A stretch of 64,000 bases of DNA from Euclidia mi (Eukaryota > Arthropoda > Insecta > Lepidoptera > Erebidae): NCBI GenBank assembly GCA_944739405.2, contig OX123186.2, positions 91,987,034-92,051,033 of the forward strand, in the 5' to 3' direction. The notes beneath the pieces are model-generated. The model saw nothing but the letters and a program-made list of their open reading frames with translations, was not told the origin of the DNA and ran no database searches. A program made the position numbers and the translations under genes. The first letter of the stretch is position 1. Every line of letters begins with the position of its first letter. This document shows, piece after piece, positions 44,367 through 56,152 of this stretch.

Positions 44367-45362
44367 AGAATTGTTAAAAATGGGTGATATTCGAAAAATT
44401 CCATTATTATAAAGATAACCTCACGCAATTCACATTCGTCCACTGTCTACAAAGACTTCAGATGTTGTAGGAAAGGATAGATCGAGGCTTAGGACCCTCG
44501 CTCGTATAGAGAAGTTAGCGTATACACCTGTCAAACTGTTCGGAATTATTCCCATTTTTACTAATGTCATTAAAAAACAATGTTTATAATACGCACACAC
44601 AAGCAAGTATTATGTGATAATTGATTCCGGACTATTTCAAAATAATAATACACAATAAAGTGGTGTCAGGTTTTTCACAGTGAGGCATCTGGCTTTTTTT
44701 ACTTCATCTGTTATCTGAAGAATGAGCACGTGGTTACTTGGGGTCTAATTATTTTTGGTTTCACTCGCTATATTATGCGTTATTTATCTAGTAAAATAGA
44801 AGCATCTATAAGGTTTTGTATTTCTGACTGAGATCAGGCGAAATACACACAATCTTTTCAACCTAAAGATGATACAAATATACTTACATGTGTATTTAAT
44901 AAACCACATGTCCAGTTTCAGTGATGTTTGATAGGTAAGTGCCTGTTAAATTAATGTGAGATAACACAAGAACGATAAAGTCCATCCAGAGGTGGTTAAC
45001 TAGGCCTTAAGGTTGAAAGATAATAAAAGTACCTTATTATATGTATGTATAAATATTTATATTTTATATTTATAAGTTGTGTTCAATTAAAATATATTTA
45101 TATCGAAGCACAAGAGCTTTGGTGATAAAATATATTATTGATAAATGTTTTAAACAAGATTTTTATGCAGATTTCTTGTGATTTAGAGTTATATATTGTT
45201 AGTTAGTATTTACTGTTTTTACGATTTTATAGTTTACAAAATATGAAGAACACTTTTCGTTAAGTTTACTAGTAAGTACGTAAAACTAGACAACGTAAAA
45301 TAGTACGTAAAATTAGCTACGTACGTATGTTCTGTTCTACCAAATTATAAATAAGATTTAAA
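44367..45362 (+). other. Non-coding sequence
   Basis: AT-rich. An AATAAA at about 44655 could serve as poly(A) signal for the exon at 44149. No other feature seen. Confidence 0.35.
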
Positions 45363-45590
45363 TCAATCTACGCTTTACAGATTCTATTGCGATATATTGG
45401 TTTGAAAGACAAACCGAATGATCTAGAAACTACACTTACACAGTTTTATTTATTACTAGCCGACGTTTCAATTCCTTTTCAGGAACCGTGGTCACGGTAG
45501 ATTGAGGTGGTCTTGGCCTTGAATTTACAAGTTATCTTAAAGTCTCTAAAACCAATATATCGCGATAGAATCCGTAAACCGTAGTTTGAT
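45363..45590. mobile_element. MITE with long inverted ends
   Basis: Left ATTCTATTGCGATATATTGG and right CCAATATATCGCGATAGAAT are near complements, with outer CTACGCTTTACAG / CGTAAACCGTAG also paired. Its middle (GCCGACGTTTCAATTCC) recurs at about 59530. Confidence 0.75.
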
Positions 45591-45821
45591 TTCAATGTGT
45601 CCCTAACATTTGTGTATACCCAAAAAATACTATAAACATAAGATGTTTATAGTATAATATAAACAATTATATTATAAATTATGCTAGTACGAAAAGTATC
45701 TCAAATATATAAAAAGGTATTTAAATAATAAGAGCCTGGGTTTGTCGTTAATTAGGGACTTAAGTGTAGCGCCACATCTGGTATGTCACAGGCTTTAAGT
45801 ATCAATGAAGTTCACATGAAG

Positions 45822-46680
45822 CAATAGTTGCAAGAGCGTTTCTTTGGCTGCCTGAAAAAAGTACTGAAAGGTCTTGTATCAGGTGGCAACAAGGTTCGTG
45901 TTTGCAACGGTTAGGTCATGCCACTTCTTGTATACTCCTTTGGCATACTCAAGTGGACTCAGTCTGAATTTGACGCCCATGTAGACCTATTAGCGTCGGT
46001 GCACTGGCTACGCCTCGGTGACCTCTTTGGTGAAACCGAAGGGTTTGTTTGTGAAATAGCTGACGACGTTATCAAGACGAATAACTACCGGAAATATATC
46101 CTGAGGGATGGCACTACTGATATTTGCTGTGCCTGTCACCAACCTGGTGAATCCCTCAGGCATATTGTTTTCGGTTGTTCACGTCTTGCTAACGGCGAGT
46201 ACTTGCATAGACATAACCAAGTAGCCAGAAAATTCACCAGCAACTTGCTCTGAAGTACAAACTTGTAGACATCGAGGTACCGTACTACAGGTATGTAGCA
46301 GAGCCAGTTCTCAAAAATGGCCATGCCACATTGTACTGAGATCGATCTATCATCACGGACAGGACTGTTGTCGCCAACAAGCCTGATATCGTGTTGATAG
46401 ACCGATAAGAGCGCCTCGCAATAATTGTTGATGTCACTATTCCTCATGACGAGAATCTCGTGAAAGCCGAAACAGAAAAACAGATTAAATATCTGGACTT
46501 CGCTCAAGAGATTGTCGATATGTGGGATGTGAACTCAGCAATTATTGTGCCGATAGTCGTGACCGTTAATGGTCTAATAGCCAAGAGCCTCGACCATCAC
46601 CTTAAGAGGCTCGCGTTGGGTGCTTGGGTCAAGGGCCTGATGCAGAAGGCAGTACTTCTGGACACGGCACTTTTTGTGTA
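45822..46680 (+). pseudogene. LINE C-terminal fragment with restriction-like endonuclease
   Basis: Frame 45918-46253 contains CCACHQPGESLRHIV then GCSRLANGEYLHRHN, a Cys/His zinc motif. After shifts, VVANKPDIVLIDR and IIVDVTIPHDE form a PD-(D/E)xK-like endonuclease core. Then YLDFAQEIVDMWDV, NGLIAKSLDHHLKRL and a stop near 46680. This arrangement is known from LINEs with a C-terminal restriction-like endonuclease (R4/Dong-type), unlike the Jockey-like copies elsewhere here. In-frame stops (before DRSIITD and after LIDR) and a shift mark it dead. Confidence 0.7.
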
Positions 46681-46836
46681 AATTATATATTTAAAAATGT
46701 AATTTTAATTTGAAAATAATAAACAAAGGAGAATAATAATATAATTTATTTGCGAAAAGGTTTAACAATATTAACACCTATTTTACAAAGTTATGTAACA
46801 AAAATGTGACATTGACAAATTCGTGTTTTGTTGGAC

Positions 46837-46996
46837 TCTGGTACCCATGGTAAGATTTAACTTGTATTATGGGTGCGATTCCATACATAGTACAGTAACA
46901 CCCTGTATAATAATCGCTCCAATGATTGTTTTCATATTTAACTTGTCATTGTATGGAAGGGCACTGGTACCCATAATACAAGTTAAATCTTACCAT
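46837..46996. mobile_element. Small foldback element
   Basis: GGTACCCATGGTAAGATTTA and the reverse GGTACCCATAATACAAGTTA...TCTTACCAT arms can pair. The inner part includes ACACCCTGTATAATA, resembling mariner ends. Confidence 0.6.
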
Positions 46997-46997
46997 T

Positions 46998-47606
46998 CTT
47001 TTTTTTTTTGCGAGGTGGAAAATCCCTTCGGATCTCTGACTCTTGGGGAAATGAGAGCCGGAGTATGTGGTGTTACCTCTAAAAACCCACCTCGACTTTC
47101 TCATGTACCCGTGTGTCGGAGGGTTGGGTATCGCCGCAGCATTCGTCGCAACCCCTCGACGGGTATTGGCCCGCAAGATGGTCAGGCGGGCCCCGAACAA
47201 AACGCCCTTGGCGGCGGATGAAGGTGTTGGGCTCCGCCGCCGAAACACCCAGCGGCCGCAGAGGATAGGGAGGATGGCAACGCAACACCACATCTCCTCT
47301 TCCTCTGCGGCCCTACCGCGACGCAACAATGGTGCGCCCCCATTTGGTCGCGGGAGATAGGGCGCCCGGCAACGCAACACTGACACGCCTCTCCTCCCGC
47401 GACCGCGCCCGACTGCGAGAGACAGACAGAACTGTACCCCGCATCTGCACCTATGGACGCATCCTACGCAGGCTTCACCCAAGCCCACGTGGAGCGTCCC
47501 CTCCAGGGATGCCTCTTAGCTTCACCGCAGGGTTCCAAGCACGTTTACTGAGCCCCCCCCACCACGACAAGGTGGAGATCCCACGAGGGGGTGCTTCAGA
47601 TGCCTA
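46998..47606 (-). mobile_element. GC-rich 3' region of a non-LTR element
   Basis: GC-rich in sharp contrast to its surroundings. On the minus strand it ends in a poly(A) run (T-run at about 46999-47010) after AAATCCCTTCGGATCTC in plus orientation. ORFs in several frames reflect composition only. No enzyme motif seen. Confidence 0.5.
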
Positions 47607-47714
47607 AGTTTTACAATGTAGTTCATTCCATAATATAATTCAACGATTAAAACGTTCTGTTAAGGGAAAGTTGATAAACCTATAACATTGCCAATTTGAT
47701 TGATAAACAATAAT

Positions 47715-48087
47715 CATCATCATCCTCTTAGCGTTATTCCAGTTTCAATCTGGGGTCCGCTTACTAGTCTAACCGGATTTGGCTGAATATTAGCTTTTCC
47801 ACGGAGCGACTGCTCGTCTGACCTCCGCAACCCGAAGGGATAGCGATATTCCATGGTTTAGACTAGTGTCAGTTTTTAGAAGGTACTGACGCCCTGTAAC
47901 GATTGTCAAAGATCTTCATGACAACCGGGACCGACGGCTTAACGTGCTCTCCGATGCACGGGACAAGCGATAATTAACAATTCAATACGCACATAATTCC
48001 GAAAAGTCATTGGTGCGCGCCTTGGATTCGAACCCGATACCCTCTGCATGGCAGTCTGTTGGTATCTCCACTAGGCTATCGCTGCCT
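47715..48087 (-). mobile_element. SINE, family A, full length
   Basis: Flanked by a 16-bp target duplication ATTGATAAACAATAAT (47699-47714 and 48088-48103). In reverse it reads AGGCAGCGATAGCCTAGTGG, a B box GGTTCGAATCC, and ends in a GATGATGAT tail. It defines the family. Confidence 0.92.
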
Positions 48088-48103
48088 ATTGATAAACAAT
48101 AAT

Positions 48104-48888
48104 GTAACACACTTAAACAAAGTCTTACTAGGTAAACATATTTTCGTAAATGCAAAAAAATATGGAACTGGCCTACGCCTGCGCCTGCGATATGCCACGT
48201 GGTCGACGAAGAACGAACAGCTCATGTTACAATGGCCATTCAGCGTGGCAATGCTGCCAGCCTACTGGGCACGTTACCCGATGACAGTGATGCGGAGGAA
48301 TACTACGACGCGACGCCTAAACGCTTTGCCGTTTTATGTATATATTAGTTGGGTTTTTTTTATTTACTTGTAGGATTATACGTATAATTTTAGTTGTAAA
48401 TAATAGTTTAAATGTAAATAAGTATACAGTTGTAAAATAATTGAATTCAAATATTTTAAAAAAGTTTCATTCTGAGCGATACAATTATTAAAAGGATGTT
48501 CAACTGTGTTTTCCCTTAACTTTGATATCTATTATTTCAAGAAATATAGTTGTGTGAGTATAACATCATCATTGCTGATAAATTTATTACGTATATGTAT
48601 TACTAAATGTACCTAATAATAACATTTTTTTGTAAAGTATACAGTTATAGCGCTAGTGAGAAAATGTGTCATAGATCGTTTACTAGACGTCTTGTAATCT
48701 GTTTATAACAGTACGGAAAATATATGAGTATTGTCTGTAGTCACCGTTCTAATATTTATTTTAGCTATATTAAGCGAATATTGGTGTAGATCTTATTCTA
48801 AATCCACTAATTTGGCGCGCTCTTTTGCTTAGTTTGACCATGCATTGTTTGCATTTGTATAAACATATCAATAAAACATTATAAATTT
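48104..48888 (+). other. Non-coding with a small TE coding shard
   Basis: At about 48230-48330 one frame reads GNAASLLGTLPDDSDAEE, probably a fragment of a mobile-element protein. The rest is AT-rich. Confidence 0.3.
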
Positions 48889-49200
48889 ACAGGTAAATGT
48901 GCACAAACGAATGCTCAACGACAAAAGCGATATAGAGAGCTATTGAAATAGAAAATCCTGAGAAATTTGAAGCACGAAGAATTGCACACTTAGAAAAAGT
49001 AAAACAGAACACAAAGAGAATATATCAACTTAGCGAAGAAGAACAAATAAAAAAAGAGAGCAATGGAGAAAATATTCAAATAAACGAAAAAAACGAAAAT
49101 GAAAATGTAAACAATTGTAAGTAAGAAGGTAAGAGATAATGATAGATAGAGATAGAGAGAGAAATAGAGAACAGAAGAATATGAGACCAAAAGAGAAAAT
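48889..49200 (+). pseudogene. Relic of a Lys-rich transposon protein N-terminus
   Basis: After an acceptor-like TTTACAG it reads NAQRQKRYRELLK, then in another frame NPEKFEARRIAHLEKVKQN and YQLSEEEQIKK. Such QRQ-K-RYRE...ENPE openings are common in transposon-like insect proteins. One shift and in-frame stops make it a fragment. It is not a FLYWCH exon. Confidence 0.5.
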
Positions 49201-49663
49201 AAATACAGGATAGCTATCAATAATATTTCTTATGTCGTATGCTTAGAAAGTATGCTAAAAACAAAATCTCATTACATTTTCATCGCTTGAAGAAAACAAC
49301 CGATCATCAAGAAAATTTTCTGTACAGTTACACTCAATTTCACGAAGAACATTCAAAGCCATCGGTCCCGGTGATTATCAAAGATCTTCGTTACGGGGAT
49401 TGCAGACCCTGAAATATCCTGATACTGCTCTGAGCTAGATATTTATTGTAATCGCTTTGGGGCATAGAGTTGAGATGGCAATTGCTATGTCAAAAAATTC
49501 AACAAGAAAGTGAACCTCAAGATTGAAGGCACGCTAGGATGATGATAGTCGGTAGTGATGATGATGATGCTTCTAGACGTTTCTTAACTCAAACCTATTT
49601 AATTTTTTCAGTTAATAAACATAAGTTTTAAATGTTTAATTTCTTTTATTTTCTGTATTTCAG

Positions 49664-49869
49664 TATTAGATGTTCCTACATTCACATACTTCTAGAGGGG
49701 CTCGGGTCATAATGTTGAATGGATACAAGTTCTTCAGGCATATGGCGAATGCCCTCAAAGGTATTGCAGCCATCATCAGAGCGGCTGCAAAGCCGTCATC
49801 TTCACTGTGGAAGATCAGATCGTTTGCATAAAACACGAACATAACCATGCACCGCCAGGAAACCAGTAG
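49664..49869 (+). pseudogene. FLYWCH terminal exon, group C (frameshifted)
   Basis: Acceptor TTCTGTATTTCAG ends at 49663. Very similar to the exon at 52417, but a 2-base loss in the leader (TTCACATAC against TTCTCGCATAC) and a 7-base loss at the core (after CTCAAAG) shift the frame and delete the RWxC part. Read straight, it meets TAG within the first dozen codons. The end still reads H-E-H-N-H-A-P-P-G-N-Q. The two losses sum to nine bases, but between them the frame is wrong. A dead copy with an intact acceptor. Confidence 0.88.
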
Positions 49870-50162
49870 ATTAGATAAGATAGGATACTTTATTTGCCAG
49901 GAACACGGACAGACTACACTCCACAATGTTTTGAAAGAATAAACTCCCTACTGATTAACCCTAGAATACTAATCATCGCCTGAGAGGCCGCGTTCGGGTG
50001 ATTTTTTGAGAATATTTATAAATAGCGTTTATGTATCGCGGGATGCGTTCGCGCCAACACAGTGCACCCCGTGACGCAGTGGAGTGTGGTCACGGGTTCA
50101 GCGGGGAATACGCAGGTATCGAGTTATTGAACTCACGTTCGCCTGGGAGGTTATCATTAGTA

Positions 50163-50262
50163 TTAAAGGTAAGTTTTTTACCAATCCCGTTTCTTAGTTT
50201 TTGCAATAATCTCTTTATTTATTTGTTTGATTTAACTGAGAATTGGTTATTTTGTTTCATAG
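50163..50262 (+). other. Small intron in the piggyBac-like leader
   Basis: Donor TTAAAG|GTAAGTTTT near 50168 and acceptor TTGTTTCATAG just before the ATG at 50263 suggest a spliced 5' leader. Confidence 0.5.
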
Positions 50263-50514
50263 ATGATTCTCGATGAGAACCAGATAAAAAAATATTTGGA
50301 AAACGAAGAATCGCACAGTGAAACTGAAGATTACGTTGAGGATTACGATTCAGACGACAGTGTGGCTGATCCTTCCTGCCAGCTTGAAGATGATCTTCAA
50401 TATATTGCTCTGAACAATCTGGATTTACTTCCTCGAACATCTCAAATACAAGCAAGCACAAGCGCCGAGTTAGAAGGCGCCCTTCAAACCCAATCTCGTT
50501 CCAAACTGCTATAA
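50263..50514 (+). CDS. piggyBac-like N-terminal acidic ORF
   Basis: 83 residues, MILDENQIKKYLENEESHSE then ETEDYVEDYDSDDSVADPS. Acidic Asp/Glu/Ser-rich openings like this are the N-terminal domain of piggyBac transposases. The catalytic domain that should follow is missing; the ORF stops after SRSKLL, and non-coding sequence runs to the right terminal repeat. A remnant produced by internal deletion. ATG directly follows the intron acceptor. Confidence 0.65.
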   Translation: MILDENQIKKYLENEESHSETEDYVEDYDSDDSVADPSCQLEDDLQYIALNNLDLLPRTSQIQASTSAELEGALQTQSRSKLL

Positions 50515-50799
50515 TTTTGATAGAAAAATATAGTCTGATTTTAATTTACTGTCAAGCCATCTTATAATTACAATGGTAATTTTACTTATATGTGATATAA
50601 GATTTTAAAAATACTTAATTTAGATACTCAATTAGAGGCTATATGTCATTTTTTATTTTTTATTATTATTATTCTAAAGACTGTTCAAACAAGGGTTACG
50701 TTAGACTTAAGGTTGATTTTAAGACTGGATTTTTTTTTTTAAATGTGCCATTGCATTTAAAGAAACAAGGTCTTTCTTCATTATTTTCTTAAATCTTAA

Positions 50800-51445
50800 T
50801 ATATATATTTCTTGTGTGCGTGTGTATGTCACTGAACTCCTCCTAATCGACTGGACCGATCTTGGTGAAATTTTTTGTGTGTGTTCAAGGGGACTTGAGA
50901 ATGGTTTAGATTCACAATTTAGTCCACTGGATAATGTTTTTTACTTAATTTTTAATTTGTAAGTAGTTGTGAATTTTGGAATGCTTCACATTGGAACCGA
51001 TGGACTGCGCTGCTATCGCAGTGTCAAATCTTATATATTAATAATTTGGTCAAGGAATACATTGAAACTTTACCTAAATAATAAAACATACAAAAATAAA
51101 GATTTCGAGTCGACAACATATATCCGCAAAATTGGGATTGTCGAGTATTTTGTTAAATTCTAATGGTTCTGACAGACAAATCACAGTCGCCATATTGGCC
51201 ACTCTAGCGAAACGTCACAGATATAGGATAACATTTTGAGTACTACAAAGTCTTAGGTAGTACTAAGTAGTTTGTATGTATAAATACTTTTTGCAGTTAT
51301 ATTTCTTAAACAGATAGAACGACAATAATTTATAGAAGTATCCTCCCAATAAAGGAGATTTGTGTTACTCCAAACATAGATGATATACTATAACTAGAGA
51401 ACCTTGAATTTACGTGAGCGAAGCCGCGGGAAAAGCTAGTTTAAT
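50800..51445 (+). repeat. Dispersed repeat inside the piggyBac-like element
   Basis: Starts with the GTGTGCGTGTGTATGTCACTG region and ends GAGCGAAGCCGCGGGAAAAG then CTAGT. The CTAGT end with GCGAAGCCGCGG is seen in many lepidopteran repeats and might be a Helitron terminus. Confidence 0.4.
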
Positions 51446-51553
51446 ATAATTTTTAATAGAAAAGTCAAAAATCTTGAATCATTTATGAAGTAGCCACCCG
51501 AGCGATCATTAGTATTAAGCAGTAAAAAAATAAAATTAGTACTCTAGGGCTAA

Positions 51554-52416
51554 AAAGCAGCCACACATTTAAACGACGAAATAATGTCTTTTTTTAATTG
51601 TTGTGCAATTTTGTAATGCTTTTTTCTATTATAGCGTGTGCATAGTTTCCGAAATATTTATACATTTTCATAATTTCTAGGATTTTTCAATTATTAATGA
51701 CAAAGTAATAGCGACGTAAGAATTTATTAAAAGCAATTAGGACAACATAGCAATATCTTATTTATTATGTCTGTTCATACATATACGTTAAGAATCATAA
51801 ATACTTTGATAACTAGCTGTAGAATACTTAATTAGGCACTTCTCGTAATCAGCATGGCGGGCTTTCGCTGCTTTTGCACCTAAGTACATTTTTAGGGTTC
51901 CGTATCCAAAGAGTAAAACGACCCTATTAAAAAATGTATTTACAAAATGTATTTACACAATTTCGCTGTCCGTTTGTCTGTCTGTAGCCAGGTTGTCTCA
52001 TGAACTGTGATAGTCATTTAATATGTTGTGTAGCTAGCCAAATAAAATTTACTGATGTTATTCTAAATGTTTGCTAGCAGCTAACTAAGATGAGTTGTAA
52101 AAAAATCACAGATTTTTTATATACTTAGCTATAAGTTTAATGTTAATCCCAAAATTAATAATTTATAGAATCCCAAAATTGTTTCAACGTAATTTCAATT
52201 TTTTGAATTAAGCTTCAAGCAATCCTATTAACTATTAAGCTTCAAGCAATGGCTGAAACCTAACTATCCGTTTTCTGCCCTTCAGGGGGAAAACGATTCG
52301 ATTAATACGCAATGTTATTGAGACTCATTTAGGAGTGGGCTGTGTCCAGCAGAGGATTACAAAAGGCTGTATTGTGATGATAAAATATGTTTAAATTATT
52401 TTGTTTTATTTTTTAG
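51554..52416 (+). other. Intron before the 52417 exon
   Basis: AT-rich, non-coding. At 52330-52380 is TGTGTCCAGCAGAGG, a LINE 3'-end scrap. It ends in the pyrimidine-rich acceptor TTTTATTTTTTAG. Confidence 0.4.
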
Positions 52417-52631
52417 AGTTGGACGTTCCCATATTCTCGCATACTTCGAGAGGGGCTCGGATCATATTGTTGAATGGATACAAGTTCTTCAAGCATATGT
52501 CGCATGCTCTCAAAGTCAGGTGGTGGTGCAGTAACCACCAGAGTGGCTGCAAAGCCGTCATCTTCACCATAGAGGATGAGATTGTTTGTATAAAACATGA
52601 ACATAATCATGCACCACCGGGAAACTACTAG
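52417..52631 (+). CDS. mod(mdg4): FLYWCH terminal exon, group C (intact)
   Basis: Acceptor TTTTATTTTTTAG ends at 52416; enters AG-TTG-GAC, TAG at 52629-52631, 70 full codons. LDVPIFSHTSRGARIILLNG, YKFFKH, RWWCSNHQSGC (C-x6-C, the group C spacing), 17 residues, HNH-APPGNY. All ligands are present and the frame is open. The dead copy at 49664 is its closest relative. Group C shares the SRGARVIILNGYKFFKH signature and a tail ending PPxGNY or similar. Confidence 0.88.
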
Positions 52632-52685
52632 ATTTAAAAGAAGGTAGATATAAAACTGTTATATACAGATATTGCGTGTAATTTC

Positions 52686-52917
52686 TGCACGGTTGGCGTA
52701 GTGGCTTAAGCGGTCGCCTCACCGCTTGACACTGCGCCGAGTATTGTGGGTTTGATCCCCACACGAGGCAACACTTTGTGTGATTCATTAATTATTGTCT
52801 CGAGTCTGGTGTTAATTTTGTCCGTTAGTTGTATGTTTGTAAAGTCCCTCGCGACACAGGATTAAGTCCTAGTGCGGGTGTTGTCTTTTTTAAAAAAGAA
52901 AAAAGAAAAGAAAAAAG
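52686..52917 (+). mobile_element. SINE, family C
   Basis: Head GCACGGTTGGCGTAGTGGC and GGTTTGATCCCCACACG, body CGAGTCTGGTGTTAATTTTG, CCCTCGCGACACAGGATTAA, ending in an A-rich tail. Second copy at 54055. Confidence 0.85.
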
Positions 52918-54054
52918 AATTGTCCTCTGAATTTTCATTTTGTGTAAAGTGAAATTATAAACGCCATCCACCTGGTAGATACATATTTAATATTATTTTT
53001 TTTTGAGTTGCAGGTTTATGTGTCGCAAGGATTTTACAAAGGCCGTGATATTCTAATTGACCTAGTGACATTATAATTACACAGATTATAGTCAATTGTA
53101 CATATTACTTACAATTTAACGGGCTAGTTTCAGTGTCGTTGTAATTTCACTAGACCGATACAGTGAAATTGTAAGGCAGTGATATTTTGACAATGATTTA
53201 AGAGAGCTGTTAGATTATCAGAGCGATCGCAGATTGGTCCGTTTTCTTTAGCAACTGTACTAAACATAGAGTTAATAACTGAGAGACAGGTTTATGAAAA
53301 CCAGTTTTTAAATTTTGTTACTAGGTAACTATGTATAGCGATGTTTTTAAACTAAGTTGAGCTCTTACTTTTATCTATGTATAATTTTATTTGTAAATTG
53401 AATGTATATTAAGCGTCCAAAGACGTATATTTTTACAATATATATGTGTAAATACATTTTTTTAATTTGGTTAGCTAATAATTTAACAATGGATGAAGTA
53501 GCCGTCAGGCCTACCCTTATAACTGCTCCATCTCTGAGACTCTTCCTCTTAACATCTTTAGATACAGTCTTCAGATATTGTGTAATTTGCCTCAATACAA
53601 CCAATTGGTTTGTATAAGATTTTCGCGGAGATATTGCTTTATCTAGGGTGCAATTTGACGGGCATAATTAAACGGCAGCAATTTGACCCCTTTTACATCA
53701 AAATAGTGAAATACAAACTGAACTATGCAATTTATCCAATGTGGCACTCCTTCTAAATGACCCCCTAAAAATGTAGAAGTACACACTTTTGTCTTTACGT
53801 ATTAATATAGATTTAGATAAACATGCGTGATTTATATTTATGTATCTTTATTTTTAAAGTGTAATAATTCACGAACTTTGAACTTCAAAGCGAAGAAAAT
53901 GAACTTTAGAGTGTATTGGACTAGAATTAAAGAAGATAGTCATAGATCGCTTTTCGTCTAGGTTGGGCTTTGTCTTACCAACGTTTATCGTAATATTGTG
54001 TGCCATATTATGTGCTACTACGTCAGAAGGAAGACAACACAAACAAACACTGAC
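52918..54054 (+). other. Non-coding sequence
   Basis: AT-rich, no FLYWCH exon or transposon gene. TTATATTTACAATT-like stretches only. Confidence 0.35.
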
Positions 54055-54400
54055 TGCACGGTTAGCGTAGTGGTTTAAGCGGTCGCCTCGCTGCTTGACG
54101 CTGCGCGCAGTGTTGTGGGTTCGATCCCCACACGAGACAACACTTTGTGTGATTCATAAATTGTTGTTTCGAGTCTGGGTGTTCATTGTGTCCGTTAGAT
54201 GTATGTTTGTAAAGTCCCCCGCGACACAGGATTAAGTCCTAGTGCGGGAGTTGTCTTTTTTTTAAAAGAAAAAAAAAGAAACAACCAATATACACAATAT
54301 ACCTACACTTGGTTGTATATTGTGTATGTTGGTTGTTTGTTTGCAAAGTCCTCCGCGACATAGAATTCTTTACGAGGGCGGGAGTCGTCTTCTTAAATGA
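54055..54400 (+). mobile_element. SINE, family C, with partial second unit
   Basis: Full copy to about 54284 (B box GGTTCGATCCCCACACG), followed by a palindrome-like CAACCAATATACACAATATA stretch and a second partial tail AAGTCCTCCGCGACATAG, as if dimeric. Confidence 0.8.
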
Positions 54401-54784
54401 AATATTAGAAAGAGAGAAAAACAATGCTTAACTAACTTAACCATTCATAAGTAATGTTTTAACTACTGACTTCTACGTTACGTAATGCAATAAAATGTAT
54501 TACGTATGCAAATTGTTTTATATAAATTCATAGTATAATATGCAAGAAATTGCATATAAAATGGTTACTTTTAAGAGCAAAGCCCACACTGGCAGCGGGC
54601 GACGAGCCAGGCTTTCATCATATTTATTTTATGATATGAAATAAAGGTTTATATTTTTTCGACTCCGCCCTCTCGTCCGCTCTCGGAGTGAACTTCGTTA
54701 AATAAGAAACATTTTTCTTAACTTAAGACAACACTAAAATATGAGACCTTGTTTTTTTCATTTACGCTTTCAGTTAGACCGTTT

Positions 54785-54907
54785 TAGGCCGACCTCTAAC
54801 TGGGCGTGCGCGTTCCTCGAGCGGGCGTGTGCCTGGCGTGCGCTCGGCGTTCACTCTGTAGTACAAAGTGAACGCCGAACGCACGCTCGAGGAACACGTG
54901 TGCCTAA
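54785..54907. mobile_element. GC-rich hairpin MITE
   Basis: GCGTTCCTCGAGCG...GCGCTCGGCGTTCACT pairs with AGTGAACGCCGAACGCACGC...GAGGAACACG around GTACA. Outer TAGGC / GCCTA also match. Confidence 0.65.
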
Positions 54908-55267
54908 TATGAGGCAGGAATAGGAATTGGAATTAAAATGCAGATCAGTAAGCCAAACATTGTATCTTACTGTATTAGCGTATAATGTATATCTTAAAAT
55001 ATCAATAAATAAACAAAATACCTTCTTTAAGTCTGTTGTATTTTTACCAATGTCCCATTTCCTCACCTTTTAATAATAATTACACACAGCAGTGGACTAC
55101 GAGTTATTCGTCAACTGGCGCGTGTAAAACTCGCGCGTCCGCGCGAGTTGGCACCTTCTGGTTTTACCTAATTTTTTTTGTCGTCATCTCGCTCGATCCA
55201 AAAATCTGATGTATCAATGTACAGTCAGCTACAAAAACGTCTTTAAGAATGTAATATAGATCTAGTT

Positions 55268-55600
55268 TAGATGTATAAGAAATTATATGTTAGAGGAAGT
55301 TTAAAAGTGGCACCATTGATAGAAAGTTGAAAGTGAATCGTTTGGCTTGGTTTGGACACGCTATGAGAAGAGAAGAAACGCATGAGGGTAAGAAAGTAAT
55401 GAGTATGAATATTGATGGATGCAAAAGTCTCTTTGGAAGGCCAAAGAAAAGATGGATGAAGTGTGTGAGAGAGGATGTGAAAAAAGGGGTAATTGACAAG
55501 ATAATGAGTAGGTAACAGAAAAGTATGGAAGGTGAAGACATACTGCGCCAACCCCAAATAAATTGGGAAAAGGGTGGGAGGATGATAGTACGACTAAGTT
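55268..55600 (+). repeat. RTE-like LINE 3' end
   Basis: One frame reads VNRLAWFGHAMRREE then GRPKKRWMKCVREDVKKGV and stops at 55515, the end of an RTE-type ORF. It is followed by GCGCCAACCCCAAATAAATTGGG and GGATGATGATAG-like tail. Only this tail of the element is present. Confidence 0.7.
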
Positions 55601-55639
55601 TAAAATAAAACAAATATAGTTTTATTAAATTTTAAATAT

Positions 55640-55850
55640 CTTAATATATAAAATCCTTGCGTTACTGACTGACTGACAGACACGCTACAGCCGAAATAAT
55701 TGGGCGCAAGAAGCTGAAATTTGGCACGTATGTTTCTTGGGGACCGTAGGGGTGCACTAAGAAGGGATTTCCCGAAATTCCCACGGGATCGGCCAAAACG
55801 GGTAAATTAAAAAAAAAAGCAGGCGTGGCTGCTGGCGTCCTCTAGTTTCA
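55640..55850 (-). repeat. Dispersed repeat, same family as 3465-4310
   Basis: The reverse complement contains TTTCGGGAAATCCC...CTTAGTGCACCCCTACGGTC, as at 3838-3880. A fragment. Confidence 0.7.
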
Positions 55851-56152
55851 TATAAATCAACATGGCACTAATGTCAAACTGTTTATGTATAACTAATAAT
55901 TATCAACAATATCACAAATCATCATATCACAATAAGTCAAAAATAGCCATATTTTTGAAATAAATAATAATAATATATTTGAAATAAATAATAAAAAATA
56001 ATAAATATTTTGTAAATTGTCTAAAATAAATAAAAACAGTTAGCAATATCACAATTTGCCAGTGAAGCCTTTTGCTTATTATCATCTATATTATTTAAAA
56101 CCAAAATGTGAAAATAAAAAGGTAAGTGTAAAAAAAAATTGGCTAATAATCT

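Larger units (their letters stand above)
49955..51553 (+). mobile_element. piggyBac-like element, non-autonomous
   Basis: Left end TTAACCCTAGAATACTAATC; right end in reverse TTAGCCCTAGAGTACTAAT, with the right TTAA mutated to CTAA. Subterminal CACCCGAGCGATCATTAGTA on the right mirrors the left end region. 1.6 kb, containing only an N-terminal ORF and repeat fragments. Inserted about 90 bases after a pseudo-exon. Confidence 0.8.

Noticed and set aside
46946..47607. Several long ORFs on both strands
   Set aside because: GC-rich LINE 3' region; ORFs overlap in many frames and carry no domain.
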